Counted from the first letter of the stretch, positions 22,071 through 33,490 are shown. The stretch: DNA of 64,000 nucleotides from Acestrorhynchus altus (GCA_034509495.1 CM067514.1:7404259-7468258), one strand, 5' to 3'. Notes: generated by a model not told the origin, from the sequence alone. A program made the numbers and translations.

Positions 22071-22523
22071 AGATGGAGGGAGGCGGGGTTCTACACTGTC
22101 AGAAGCACAGTGCACCTTGTGTGAAAATATATGGCACATATTTTGCATATACTGACTGTTCTCCTCATAAATCGATGTGCTTTTGAACACAGTGTGTGCC
22201 ATCAAGATCTGTTCTGTTGGTTCAGCTGCTTACCCTAGGCGTTCCTATGATGTACCGCAGGCAAAACTACAGCAATAAAGACAGCTCTATAATTAACTAC
22301 ATTAAAATGCACCATGAAGGAGTTGTTGGAATGGAATTAAGCTTTCTATGTGTGAATGTAATGATGATACGTGTAAGTGATTACAATAATAGAGTGAATG
22401 GATAAGTTTATTGGGGATAAACATCCAATTGTAAGACATCCCTCTGGTTGAAACACAAATGCCAGTGCCCAAGTTGGTATTTTTATCAAAAGTCTATCCT
22501 TTCAAATGAAAGTGCAAGTCTAT

Positions 22524-22527
<4 letters not shown>
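22071..22527. other. Stretch without recognisable features
   Basis: No gene or named repeat is visible. Confidence 0.5.
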
Positions 22528-22587
<60 letters not shown>

Positions 22588-22606
22588 ACACACACACACA
22601 CACACA
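22528..22606. repeat. (CT)n(CA)n compound microsatellite
   Basis: A pure CT run to about 22,583, then a CA run. Confidence 0.96.
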
Positions 22607-22654
22607 TTCACAGAGTTGTCCCAAACCTTTGTTATCTTGGCTGTGTGCTTAGAG

Positions 22655-22740
22655 CCGTCTCCCAGTTCCTGCTGCAGAAAAACATCCCCACAGCATGATG
22701 CTGCCACCACCATGCTTCACTGTAGGAATGGTATTGGCTA
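22655..22740 (-). mobile_element. Tc1-like transposase fragment, minus strand
   Basis: Minus-strand translation gives TVKHGGGSIMLWGCFSAAGT, the strongly conserved GGGS(V/I)MVWGCF block of fish Tc1 transposases. Only this block and a few flanking residues survive. Confidence 0.85.
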
Positions 22741-22839
22741 TGTGGTATCTGCTACCAACCATGAGCATCTGTAATGTGCTGTCCTGTCCTGCTCTAGTGT
22801 CTCTTGTTTCTGCTCTCTGTTCAGTTTTGTTGTGTTCCT

Positions 22840-22985
22840 GACATGTCCTTTCCAGCACATGGTTCTGTTTTGTTCTGGTTTCTGTCTCCACCTTTGCCCC
22901 GCCTTTTCATTAGTGTTCCCACATGTGTCCCATTTGTAACCCTGCCCTCTTTTTACCAACCCCAGGTGTGCTTAGTCTGTGTATA
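22840..22985. repeat. Unnamed dispersed repeat, copy 2 of 2
   Basis: Aligns with 3,730-3,860 over ATTAGTGTTCCCAC, TTTGTAACCCTGCCCTCT and the CTTAGTCTGT region. It may extend to about 23,050. Confidence 0.55.
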
Positions 22986-23055
22986 TGTAGTCCCTTTGTT
23001 CACATCTGTGTTTGTCGGTTGTTGCCCATTCATGTTTGAATCCTCTGTTTGACCA

Positions 23056-23290
23056 CAACAATGAGCCTTGGGCACCCATGACCCTGTCACCAGCTCACTG
23101 ATTGGAGCACTTTTGGTAGGTACTGACCACTTCATACTGAGAACACCACACAATACCTGCCTAATGTTTTAGAGATGTATTGACACAGTTGTCTAGCCAT
23201 CATAACTTGGTTAGTGACTCATATGCGCCAGTTTTTGACAGGAGCTTCTGAAACCACATTATAAATGTTATTCACACAGTGGTTATTAGA
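23056..23290 (-). mobile_element. Tc1-like transposase N-terminal fragment, minus strand
   Basis: AATGAGCCTTGGGCACCCAT, GACCCTGTCACC, GCACTTTTGGTAGGTACTGA and TTGTCTAGCCATCATAACTT are antisense to the N-terminal helix-turn-helix part of the same Tc1 family as 8,398 and 18,615. The 5' untranslated part continues to about 23,290. Confidence 0.75.
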
Positions 23291-23642
23291 TTTTTTATGG
23301 CAGTGTATTTTTAATAAACTATCTTTTATTATATTAAACAGTATATTCTATTATTATAATATGATGAATGTCACCCAAGACAGTGCTTTAGTGATGTCAC
23401 TGAGCTGAGAAGGGGTCCACTTGGCCAAGATGGGGAATCTCCAAAACATTTGACAAGAAACTGACAAATTAACACATCAAAGCTACAGTTTATGTTTGCT
23501 CCCCCAAAACAGCTACCATCTCAGAGATATACCATGTTATGACAGTAACAATATGTAAGTGCGTTGTGTTTCAAAACATATTACACACTGCCTCTGACTG
23601 TTTTTCAAGCCTGCTGAAAAGACAATAGTAATACAGGGACTG

Positions 23643-23643
<1 letters not shown>
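23291..23643. other. Stretch without recognisable features
   Basis: AT-rich and non-coding. Confidence 0.5.
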
Positions 23644-23644
<1 letters not shown>

Positions 23645-23708
<64 letters not shown>

Positions 23709-23719
23709 TGTGTGTGTGT

Positions 23720-23772
<53 letters not shown>
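23645..23772. repeat. Long (TG)n microsatellite
   Basis: About 128 bases of TG with two TC interruptions (TGTCTG). Confidence 0.97.
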
Positions 23773-23774
<2 letters not shown>

Positions 23775-24435
23775 TGAGAGGCCTCTGAATGCATTTACAT
23801 ATATGCATACACTGTATAGTCTAAATAGATACATATGTGATGCATATGGATGTGGATATACAGCAGTATCCAGTCAGCATAATGTGAAGGCGTCTGTGCG
23901 TGCATGCATACATGCGGGTGTAAGCTGCTGCCTGTCATCGCTTGCCCTCATGTCTGTCTCTTGTCCCTTGCTGTCTCTCTGTCAGAGTTATCACACACAC
24001 TTATCAGTACAACGGCTCCACTCTCCCCCTGGACAAATTCCTTCCAGCACTCTGTCTCACCCTCCCTCCTCTCTCTTATCATCCTCCCTCCAGTCTCTTT
24101 CTATATAATGCAACCATTACAAAAGTAAAGGTTGCAGTTGAGGGAGAGTCTTAATGCTGGATATTTTTACATCAACTGAAAGCAGACTTTATTTAAAACA
24201 GTCTTGCTGAACGTCCCTCTCTGAACACCTTGCAGTTTTAGGTTAATTAAGCTGAAAACATGGAAAACTCTGGATGTAGTTTCTTTTGTATCTTGTATCT
24301 TTGCTTCTGCTCTCCTGCATTCACTGCAATCCTTAAACAATTGATAATTGTACTGTCTTACTCTATTGTCCTTGAAGATAATTAACCTTAAGACCCTATG
24401 GGATTTCATAGTTTGTATGTACTTTCATATACTGT

Positions 24436-24436
<1 letters not shown>
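23773..24436. other. Stretch without recognisable features
   Basis: A pyrimidine-rich patch lies near 24,040-24,100. No gene is visible. Confidence 0.5.
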
Positions 24437-24506
<70 letters not shown>

Positions 24507-24510
24507 TGTG
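24437..24510. repeat. (TA)n(TG)n compound microsatellite
   Basis: A TA run passes through GTATG into a TG run. Confidence 0.95.
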
Positions 24511-24521
24511 AGTTATTGATT

Positions 24522-25010
24522 AGATTGACAAGGGTATTTATTAAATGTTCTTAAAAATGCTTGACAGTGGTCCAACTAAAATAAGAAACAACCTGAATAT
24601 CCTTTATTATTTTTAGTTGTGAATGTATCAGTATTATCCCTTCTCAGAACTTTTATTTTGAAATTTGAACACCAATTTAACCAAACAGCTCCTCTGTTTT
24701 TTTTTCTCTCTGTAACCCAATATCTGGGCCAATGAGGTCATTAGCCCCACCCCCTCTCATTGATCAGTTGGAGTCTGTATGCATTTACATGTGCAGATCA
24801 GTAAACATGCACTGGAAGGCTCCATTGGGATTTAATTCAGTTGGAAATAAGTGAATATTCATCACACAATGATGATTATATAGCGTAAGTCTTGTCTTGT
24901 TTGTTGGTCTGTAGGTCTGTATGTTGCTCGGATCCTGGGTTATTAAGCCAAGAAAACAGCATGTAACTACCTGCAAAAGGTGCATCTCTAGTTCTAAGAT
25001 TTCAACCTTG
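24522..25010 (+). repeat. Unnamed dispersed repeat R, copy 2
   Basis: AGATTGACAAGGGTATTTAT, TTGACAGTGGTCCAACTAAA, CATTAGCCCCACCCCC, CAGTTGGAGTCTGTATGCA and GCACTGGAAGGC match the copy at 7,400-8,010 in the same order. The right part (GATTTAATTCAGTTGG, CATCACACAATGATGA) matches the copy at 10,480. Confidence 0.7.
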
Positions 25011-25374
25011 TATTTGTACTTTTACTCAGTTACATTTACAATTGTTACTATTTTCCCATTTACACCCTTACATCCATACATCTGAATGTATTGTTTTGTG
25101 ACTTCTGTACTACAGGTACTGTGTTTAGTATGGCCAAGAATCATGAATGACCATTTGAAGAACATGCTGCAAGTTCAAGTAGTTGTGACCAGGTTATCAC
25201 ATAATAACTAATACAAAACACCACAAAACAAATGTTGTAGCTTACCTGTATTTTGTTGACCCCTGTTCAAGCTCTTATTCCAGTATTGAAAACCGGTGGG
25301 CTCACCCTTCTGGGCTGGAGAATAATTTATTTAATCTGTAATGAACAGTGTTTTGATGTGCTGCTACTGGAACT
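25011..25374. other. Stretch without recognisable features
   Basis: No gene or named repeat is visible. Confidence 0.5.
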
Positions 25375-26640
25375 ACTAGTGCATCAATTAGAATGTCTTA
25401 ATTTTTTCATAATTGAATTTCAAAAAGATGAAATCTTATAAAACTTGCATTTATTACATGTAATAAATTACAAGTAAAATCTCAAGACTTGTTCTACTAT
25501 GTCAGTATGATATATAGTATAGTTCATGAAAACCAGAAATCCAGAGTTATTTGAATATTTCATAAGATCACACAGAAAAGAATGTACAATACAGACATGT
25601 TCCACTAACATTCTTTTATTCACTCAGTACCTGAATGGGGTTCCTTCACCATCAATTACTACATGAGTGCTGTGTGGCAGGAAGGCAAGTTATTTGTGGC
25701 CCTGCTGAGATGTTATTGAAGCCCAGGTTGTTTTAATTGTGGCCTTCAGCTTGTCTGTTTTGCCGGGTTGGGTGTTTTTTATCTGCCTCTTGACAGTGCC
25801 CCGTGGATTCTCAGGTCCAGAGTTAGCTGGCCAATTAAGCACTGTAATTTCATGGTCAGCAAACTATTTGGTAGTACTTTTGGCACTGTGGGCAGATACT
25901 GAGTCCTGCTGGAAAAGGAAATCGGATTCTCCATAAAGCTTGATTTGACTCTGCATTTGATAAAACACAGTAGACCAACCCCAGTAGATGAAATGGCCCC
26001 TAAACCATCACAGACTGCAGAAACTTCATGCTGGACTTCAGACACCTTGGAGTCTGTGTCTCTCCACTCTTCCTCCAAACTCCACGAGCTTGAGTTGAGA
26101 CTCTAGGATGCTTGATTTCATAACTAAATGCAGATTTTACTTTCATTTGAAAAGAGGACTTTGGAGCACTGAGCAACAGTCCAGTCCATTTTCTCCGTAG
26201 CCCAGGTAAGACTCTTTTCATGCTGTCTCTGCTTCAGGAGGGGCTTAATATAAGGAATGCTGCAGTTGGAGCCCCTTTCCTGGAGATGTCAGTACATGGT
26301 AGCTCTTCATGCAGTGACACCAGCCTCAGTTCACTCCTGGTGAAGCTCACGCAAGTCCTTGAATCAACTTTTCTTGACAATCCTCTCAAGGCTGTGGTCA
26401 TCCATGTTGCTCATGCAAGTTTTCCCACCACATTTTCCCCTTCCAATCAAATTTCCATTAATGTGCTTTGATACAGCACACTGCGATGACCTTCTGTGGT
26501 TTACCATGTGTGTGATCATTATGATCATCTTCTGGACAACTGTCAGGTCAGCAGTCTTCCCTATAATTGTGGTTGTGTGCTGAACTAGACACGTATACTG
26601 TTTGAATAATAATTAACTCCAAATTAAATATATTCACATA
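25375..26640 (-). mobile_element. Decayed Tc1-like transposon with broken transposase gene
   Basis: The left end (GCATCAATTAGAATGTC, then a T-run and AATTGAATTTCAAAAAG) and the antisense gene body run in the order of a common teleost Tc1-type element of DD34E type. Body blocks include TGAAGCCCAGGTTGTTTTAA, AGAGGACTTTGGAGCACTGA, CCAGGTAAGACTCTTTTCAT and GCTTTGATACAGCACACTG. On the minus strand the first catalytic region reads KVLFSNESKF, so the expected Asp of the FSDES motif is Asn. The second region reads FQQDSVSAHSAKST, so its Asp is kept. A stop follows (TTK*FADHE), and the segment normally reading SPDLNPIENLWG is shortened to SGPENPRG. The transposase is therefore inactive. The right terminus is not clear. 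Confidence 0.85.
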
Positions 26641-27235
26641 ATTCAGGCTTCTGGATTTTCTCCATCACTTTCCTTCTAACCCTAAATGAACCCTAGCTTA
26701 GGAACCTCTCCTGTAAATGAAGGTAGGCTGGGCGGGTGGCTGATCCTGTGTTTTTGCTGGAGTTCTGGTGACTCCTCCATGTTACGGATGATGCTGAGGA
26801 AATGGTGATGTGTCCTATTATTGTAAAATAGTCATTGAGTCAATAAAGCCACATTTAAGAGAATAGTCGTGTTGCTTTTCCTGATACTTTGCACAAGAAT
26901 AGGAATTTCAGAATGAAAAATGCATATGTTTCTCCATTCTTCTACGTCTGCAAGTTCCTCAACAACAATTAACTGACTCAGTGTAACTGGAGAAGTCAAT
27001 AAAATGAAAAGGAAAATATGCTAAATGCTAATATGCTATGCTTATATATATATAAGCTTTATTTTTTGAATATAAAAGTCTGGCAGTAACTAACGGGAGG
27101 AAATCAGAATGCCTCATGTATGGTAGCAGACTCCTGATTTTGAGTGTCAATAATGGCAGACTTGCCCTTCTCATGCAAAAGGAATATTAATTTTGTTGCT
27201 ACTTGAGGTTCATGCATAATATGCAGTCACATACT
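26641..27235. other. Stretch without recognisable features
   Basis: No gene or named repeat is visible. Confidence 0.5.
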
Positions 27236-27424
27236 GATTGCATTCAGTTAAAAGAGTATTAGTGATTTCAGGATGTTGGATAATTACCACCCCACCCTAA
27301 CTCACCAAATTCATCCCAAAATTACTGGGTGGAGCTCCATCATGCTTGGTATTAAGCATTGTGCCAACAGTATCATGTTTATCTGCTCCAGAGAGTCCTA
27401 TTCTATTGGCAGTAAGGAGATAAG

Positions 27425-27482
<58 letters not shown>

Positions 27483-27567
27483 ATGCATTTACACATCTTT
27501 TTCAGTAATGAGACCAACTCAATGCATTCATTAGAAGAGGTGTCCACAAACATTTGGACATCTAGTG
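27236..27567 (+). mobile_element. MITE-1 family copy 4, 5'-truncated, with (TG)n inside
   Basis: It starts within the family at GATTGCATTCAG. It keeps GGATGTTGGATAATTACCAC, TGTTTATCTGCTCCAGAGAG and TCCTATTCTATTGGCAGTA, and ends with GTGTCCACAAACATTTGG and ACATCTAGTG. A (TG)n tract at 27,427-27,481 replaces the short TGTGTGTG found at this spot in unexpanded copies. Confidence 0.82.
27427..27481. repeat. (TG)n microsatellite inside MITE-1
   Basis: A pure GT run of about 27 units, followed by GCATGCATTTACACATCT, the MITE-1 sequence that normally follows TGTGTGTG. Confidence 0.95.
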
Positions 27568-28177
<610 letters not shown>

Positions 28178-28179
28178 AT

Positions 28180-28420
28180 AGATATCTATATATATCCCAT
28201 AGATGTTCCAGCTGAGCTTGTAGATCCTTAACACTAGTAGGATGCCCAATGCTTGCATCCCAACTGGTCCCATAGATACAAGGTTGTTGATAAATCTGAT
28301 GATCAGACAAGCCAAGGAAGTGTTGCAATTTGGTGAAGCCATTCCTGGGAAACCTTTGTGGTGTATGGGAGCATTATCCTGCACGGTTGAGGATGTCCTG
28401 CACATATTGCTGAGCTGTTA
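28180..28420 (-). mobile_element. Tc1-like transposon fragment, minus strand
   Basis: AGTAGGATGCCCAATGCTTG, CATCCCAACTGGTCCCATAG, TGATAAATCTGATGATCAG and GGGAGCATTATCCTGCACGG resemble antisense transposase sequence of a fish Tc1-type element. No frame is intact. Confidence 0.55.
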
Positions 28421-28539
28421 GGGCCTTGTGCAATTATGAGGTTCAGATTATTATTATTAGTTCAGATTATTAGTATTATTATTTATAATGTTTATATTTC
28501 TTATACTGTACTGTTTGTTTGTTTTTGTTTTTTGTACTG
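28421..28539. other. AT-rich spacer
   Basis: TTATTATTAG-type low complexity. Confidence 0.5.
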
Positions 28540-28605
28540 AGTGCCTTAGTGGGGCCCTTTGCTGCTGTCCATGTGAATTCCCTCACTGTGGGACTAATAA
28601 ATGGT
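28540..28605 (+). mobile_element. LINE 3'-end fragment
   Basis: GTGAATTCCCTCACTGTGGG followed by ACTAATAAATGGTTAT matches the 3' end of a common fish LINE (AATTTCCCCACTGTGGGACTAATAAA type). Only the tail is present. Confidence 0.55.
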
Positions 28606-28734
28606 TATAGCTTTTATAAGTTGTTGTATAATACATGTTTTACGGTAATATAAATAGAATTTATAGGGTGTTTGTTTTTTAGTCATGAATTAAACCTCTG
28701 TGGAGTTAAACAGAGGCTTTAACCCAAACAGCTC

Positions 28735-29345
28735 CTTACAGAAGCTCGTCAGTGAGGCGCTGGGGGAGGAGGCGCACGTTGTCTGTGTTTTACGGTAAAG
28801 GCTGGTCTGATGGGTCTGGTTGGTGGAGAAGCTGCTCAGAGTGGAGACGGTGGAGCTGCGGGCGCACGAGCGTCTCGGGAAGCTCCCACGACTCTGGACG
28901 GAGCTCAGCTCGGTGGCGGCTGGATTATCTGTGTTTTGCTTTCCACGTTTCCAGGTTGTGTGTTTGGGTCTGCAGTCTGCAGCGCAGCCAGGAGGACCTG
29001 CAGCCCCCCTGCACCCCACCGTCCACCCGGTAGGAGAAAAAGATACTTTGATGAAAAAGCAACACTGACACGTTTATTAGATACTAACGACGCACTTTGT
29101 TTCACTGGTGTCTGTAAAGCAGGCGGTCTGCGTCCTCAGCAGACACCGGAGCCGCGCGAGCGCCTGCGTTGCGCTGCGCAGGTGAACTGACCAGTGTGAC
29201 CAGTCTGCCCAGTCTGCTCGGAACTTTGCGTGTCGGCGAGGTCCCCTGTCACACGTGTCATCCAGGTACCTGTCGACCTGGAACACCTGTGCGCGAGCGT
29301 TGCTCCTGTAGGCAGGGTGGTCACGTGTACAAACAATTGACACAA
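28735..29345. promoter_or_regulatory. CpG-rich island, possible promoter or first exon
   Basis: In a window that is otherwise AT-rich and CpG-poor, these 600 bases are GC-rich with dozens of CpG sites, for example at 28,860-28,880 and 29,145-29,180 (GGAGCCGCGCGAGCGCCTGC). CpG density drops on both sides. Short open frames run through it on both strands, for example 28,810-29,190 (plus) and 28,690-29,019 (minus), but none has a domain I recognise. Possible splice donors include ACG|GTAAAG at about 28,794. It may be the CpG-island promoter and untranslated first exon of a gene lying outside the window, on either strand, or a GC-rich repeat I do not know. Confidence 0.5.
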
Positions 29346-29406
29346 TAATGAAGCGCGTCATTGTTGCATTGATGCCCTTTAAATACTTTCTGGGAGTGAC
29401 GTGGAG

Positions 29407-29423
29407 CCCCCCCCCCCCCCCCC
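29407..29423. repeat. (C)17 homopolymer
   Basis: Seventeen consecutive C, directly left of the palindromic MITE end at 29,424. Confidence 0.97.
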
Positions 29424-30050
29424 ATCAGCCATAACATTATGACCACCTCCTATTATCAGCTCCACTATGGCATGACTTTCTTCTCTATTTCCAGACTCAT
29501 AGTTCATCTGCTGCTCTCTTCAGTGGTCAGCCCCGCAGGAGCACCCCGGAGGTGTTGTTGGGGTGGTGGGTCACTCTCAGCACTGCCCTGCTTCTGACGG
29601 TAGTGGATCGGACACAGCAGTGCTGCTGGAGGGTTTAAACGCCCCGTTGCATCAATGTCTGCTCCTACCTGGTTGACCACCTTGTAGATGAGAAGTCTTG
29701 TTCAGTTCATCTGATTCTACACTCTGTTCATTCTCTCTAGTCCAGTGTTTCTCAACCCTGGTCCCGGAGGCCCCCTTGTCCCGCAAATATGAACAGCTTG
29801 TTAATAAGCTGATTTGTTGAGTCAGGCATGTTGGTGAGCTCTACATATGCAGGGAAGGGCTGATCTAGTCCTTTCGTCAGTGCTTACTGGACGATGCTTG
29901 CACAGTGCTGTGGGCTGGATATTTCTGGTTGGTGCACTGTTCTCAGTCCAGCTGTGACACTGAGGAGTTTAATACTCCAGCAGCACTGCTGTTAAAATGG
30001 AGAGTCAGAGTAGAAACAAGGTGGTCATAATCTTATGGTTGATCAGTGTA
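29424..30050. mobile_element. Palindromic Tc1-type MITE, copy A, with nested hAT MITE
   Basis: The left end ATCAGCCATAACATTATGAC and the right end GTCATAATCTTATGGTTGAT are inverted repeats. Internal family blocks are GGGTCACTCTCAGCACTGCC, ACACAGCAGTGCTGCTGGAG, CCACCTTGTAGATG and GGCTGGATATTTCTGGTTGG. The element is a long imperfect palindrome and codes for nothing. A hAT MITE (29,743-29,868) interrupts it in the middle. Confidence 0.85.
29743..29868. mobile_element. hAT-type MITE nested in copy A
   Basis: CAGTGTTTCTCAACCCTGGT opens the insert. The left flank ends in CTCTAGTC, and ATCTAGTC follows at the right side of the insert, a 7-of-8 match fitting the 8-base target duplication of hAT elements. 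The right half of the MITE is shortened. Confidence 0.72.
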
Positions 30051-31728
30051 ATTCTGGGCACCCCCAGTGCAAGTGCAGACCCATCCTTATCTGAATCAGA
30101 AATTATCTGGTTCTAATCTTGCACCATTGCCACATTGCAACACCCAAGCAACCACCCTCAATTCCATAGCAACCACAGAGCAACATATTTCACTGCAAGG
30201 TCTGTCGCAGACAGTGTAGCTATATTGCGAATCTAGGCTGCAAGGTATTACAGGTCTTCAGTTGGACTGCCTTAGGAAGATACGTTTTAGCTGCATATTG
30301 GTCACACAGAAGGACCAATCTGGAATAATTTAAGGAGGCTGCATGGAGATGTCACCAGAAAGACCCCATCTCTTGTATTTGGGGAGGTATGCTTGAATTC
30401 AAGGATGTGACTGATGAACTTGGCTCTGAAAGCTTTGTCTTCTACTATTCTTGTGGTTCTGTGTCTTTCCCTTCATGTTGTATCTAGAGAGATCTGTGGG
30501 TAACCAAAGGCTGTGAAGGATACATCAGTTGTATCCTCCAAATTACTCTGAGTGTAGACTGTTCCTTCCTTTTGGAATAGCCTTCAGTGGTGTTGCGGCC
30601 AAGAAATGCAGCCTAGGCTGATTTAATTCAGTATTGATTCATTTGGACATATTTTGCTTACAGAAACACGTTTTTAACTTCAGCTCCTTCAACTGCAGTG
30701 CTAAAATATGCTGCTTGAAATCAACAGAAAATAAAACTCACTGATTTTGTCCAGAAAGAGGCGCTGTGGTGCTGTGTTTGATGTGAGGCAGCAGGTGTGG
30801 TGTTGGAAGGCATGGCAGCTACTGTTGGCTTGATTAGCTCCAGCTGAGAATCATTACTGTGCTTCTTCAAGGTCATTTTACTTATGGGGTATTCTGGACC
30901 ATGCTGTTATCATATGAGCAGCTGAATTTGTTTGGACAATCAAAGCTTGCACTGTGACTGATGGACTGAAGTGTATTCGAAATGTAGACCATTTAGGGTG
31001 TGTGTTATTTAAGTATTTTGGCAAATTTCAGTTTTTTTCTTACTTGTGGGAGTGCTGACTCTAGAGGGATAAAGATATCAAAGACAGCTTTTTATTAATC
31101 GACATTGAATCATAAAACGCCTTGGTCTGAGTATATGCATCATGGATATTTTAGTGTACTCTATTTTGACACTTTTATCTATATTAAACAAACACTACAT
31201 ACACTAATTAGTATTACTAAACAGTACACAACTGGGATGCTCTGTATTTCTACCCTAGTCTTTATTATCCCACTGTATTGTTTGTTTTCTTCTAAAGGGC
31301 CAGGAAGAACCGTTTCCTTTCACATCTTTGAACGGTTAATTAAAACAAAACAATGTTCTTGTTTTTTGTGTCCTCGCTGATAAACGGCAGTGTTTCACTC
31401 CCTCTACTAATGAAGCAGCACCTGCTCTTATCTCTCAGGCCATAAACAGCTTCTCCATGTGGATAATAAATTAGCTTGATAGGCTGTGGTGGTTAAACGA
31501 TAGCCATGACCAGTCACTTGGCTCCAACAAAAACAAAATATTGCGCTGTTTTTGTCGATAAAAGCCATGTAAGCATTAACAACAAGGCTCTCTCTAAATT
31601 GTATCCAACCTCTGCACTGAAGGAATTTGTGATGGTCAGTAAATGTAGGATACTCAGGCCCAATGGCCCAGGCCAGTAATTAGCTTCAATCTACTCCCAT
31701 GAGATTGAGGCCATTAAAATATTATGGG

Positions 31729-31732
<4 letters not shown>
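30051..31732. other. Stretch without gene; candidate conserved element near its end
   Basis: No coding exon or named transposon is visible. The part 31,380-31,720 is repeat-free, with AATTAGC, GATAA and TAAT motifs and little low complexity. It could be conserved non-coding DNA. Confidence 0.35.
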
Positions 31733-31788
<56 letters not shown>

Positions 31789-31793
31789 TCTCT
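31733..31793. repeat. (CT)n microsatellite
   Basis: A nearly pure CT run with one CCC interruption. Confidence 0.97.
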
Positions 31794-32189
31794 GAGTGCT
31801 GTTCTGTAGATCATCTCAACCAGCACTTTAAAGATTGCACAAGTGGACGTGTTTGCATCAAGTCTGCAAAATTGATAGTCAGGATGCCAGACTTTGCTGT
31901 CCAGGCCAAAGGGTAGTCAGAAGAAAACCACTATCAGCGAGATAGAATGAGATAGAACAAGTGAGAGAGTAACTGCTGGTACTTGGTCATAAGGTCTGCG
32001 TGAGGAAGTGTAGGGATCCTAAATGATAGCAGATATTTGTCTTTAAAAACATTCAGACAGATGTTTAGATTTGACTGATACTTTAACCCCGCATTTGTTG
32101 ACTAATACATAGAGCCCCCTCCTTAAGTAATGCAATAGAAGCAACATTCATTTGCTTTTAAGATCTAAAGAGATCTCAAGGTTTTATCT
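31794..32189. other. Stretch without recognisable features
   Basis: No gene or named repeat is visible. Confidence 0.5.
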
Positions 32190-32310
32190 TCTTGACCCGA
32201 GGGAGTTTTCTCTACCACTATAAACATCGGCTTGCTTAAAGAAGGCTCGGACCAAGATGTCTGTAAAGCTGCTTTGTGACTGTAGCAAAAGGTGCTCAAA
32301 GTAATGAGCA
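32190..32310 (+). mobile_element. LINE-type 3' end fragment
   Basis: GAGGGAGTTTTCTCTACCAC, ATCGGCTTGCTTAAAG and TGTCTGTAAAGCTGCTTTGT match the 3' region of a common fish retroelement. Its last part appears at 51,275-51,350 and, inverted, at 12,651-12,715. Confidence 0.62.
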
Positions 32311-33392
32311 ATGAGTCACTAAATCAGAATTTCCGATTTTAGTTACCAGTATTTTCGCCTGCTAAGACTTCTAGAAGACATTTTCAGCTTGCTTGTTTCT
32401 TGTTTTCTTACAAAAATTAATGGAGGTATAACTAAAATCAGCGGCCACATATCTAACACAAACTGATAAGGATGCAAGTGAACCATGTTCAGAAGTCAGG
32501 AATACTGTCTTTACAGTGATCGTTCCCTCAATCTGGACGCAGAGCTGCAGTGAACACATACAGACTGAGCAGCTGTCTGTCACATGAACGGAGTGTGTGG
32601 ATAAAACTGCTTGGGAACATTGTGCCATAAGAGCCATAAAGCAACACATCTGGCAGAGTATTAGTGTGAGGTGTGGGAGTCTGATCTAGACATGGGCTAA
32701 AAAGGAGAAATCTTCAACTAACCTTTATCACAAACCATATTGTGGTCATTTTGAATATAATATAAAGTTTTAATCCTTAATAATGATTTTGAAAATATAT
32801 TATTTGAATGTTCAGTAGATCCATCACACCACCGGACTAACAGTAATGGACATGTTAACGTTTTGACAAATTGTGAAATTTGAACACCACATTTAAGCTT
32901 GTCCAAAAGGTTCCTTGAAGGAAAAACAAAACTTAAATCATAATTGTACTAATTAGCCAAAATGTCACCCACCTGTTCATGGGTCCATACATATGCAAAA
33001 TGCATATTCACCTTAAAAATAATGGATATCGGCATCAGCCCATGATATTCATTGGAGCATCCCTAGAGAAGTGTGTGATGTAACATCCCTGTGGTTCCAC
33101 ATTTGATTTTATCTTTCACTCCTACCAAAGATGGATGTACAGCATGGGCTTTGGAAAGCTGCACAAATAACAAGCCTATCCCCCTGTTCTGCACCCTCTC
33201 TCATTCAGCATGTACTGGTGTCTGTAACCCTGCAGGAGGTGGGCAGGGCACCATACCCTCTCTCTTTCTGTCTGCGTGATTGATTCGGCCTGTTTTGCTC
33301 CCCCTCTATCTCACTTTCTCTCACTCTCACTTTCACTTCTTCTGGATCTGCTGCAAAAAGACACACAGGAAAAACAGCCATTCAGAAAATGA

Positions 33393-33394
<2 letters not shown>
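32311..33394. other. Stretch without recognisable features
   Basis: No gene or named repeat is visible. Confidence 0.5.

Positions 33395-33442
<48 letters not shown>
33395..33442. repeat. (GT)n microsatellite
   Basis: A pure GT run of 24 units. Confidence 0.97.
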
Positions 33443-33443
<1 letters not shown>

Positions 33444-33490
33444 TAATAAATTTATTCAGCTACTAAGTTGCACCCTTTCCCGACACAGAT
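33443..33490 (-). mobile_element. MITE-1 fragment, minus strand
   Basis: CTAATAAATTTATTCAGCTA, then CTAAGTTGCACCC and CGACACAGATGTGCAAATAC are the reverse complement of the MITE-1 right part. The outer terminal repeat is missing and a (GT)n tract takes its place. It abuts copy 5 in the opposite orientation. Confidence 0.68.

Noticed and set aside
23645..23772. CRISPR-like or tandem-gene array
   Set aside because: It is a plain TG microsatellite. No spacer-repeat structure exists in the window, and the DNA is eukaryotic.
28810..29190. 126-residue open frame in the CpG island
   Set aside because: GC-rich DNA gives long chance frames on both strands. No domain, no recognisable homologue and no clear splice context.
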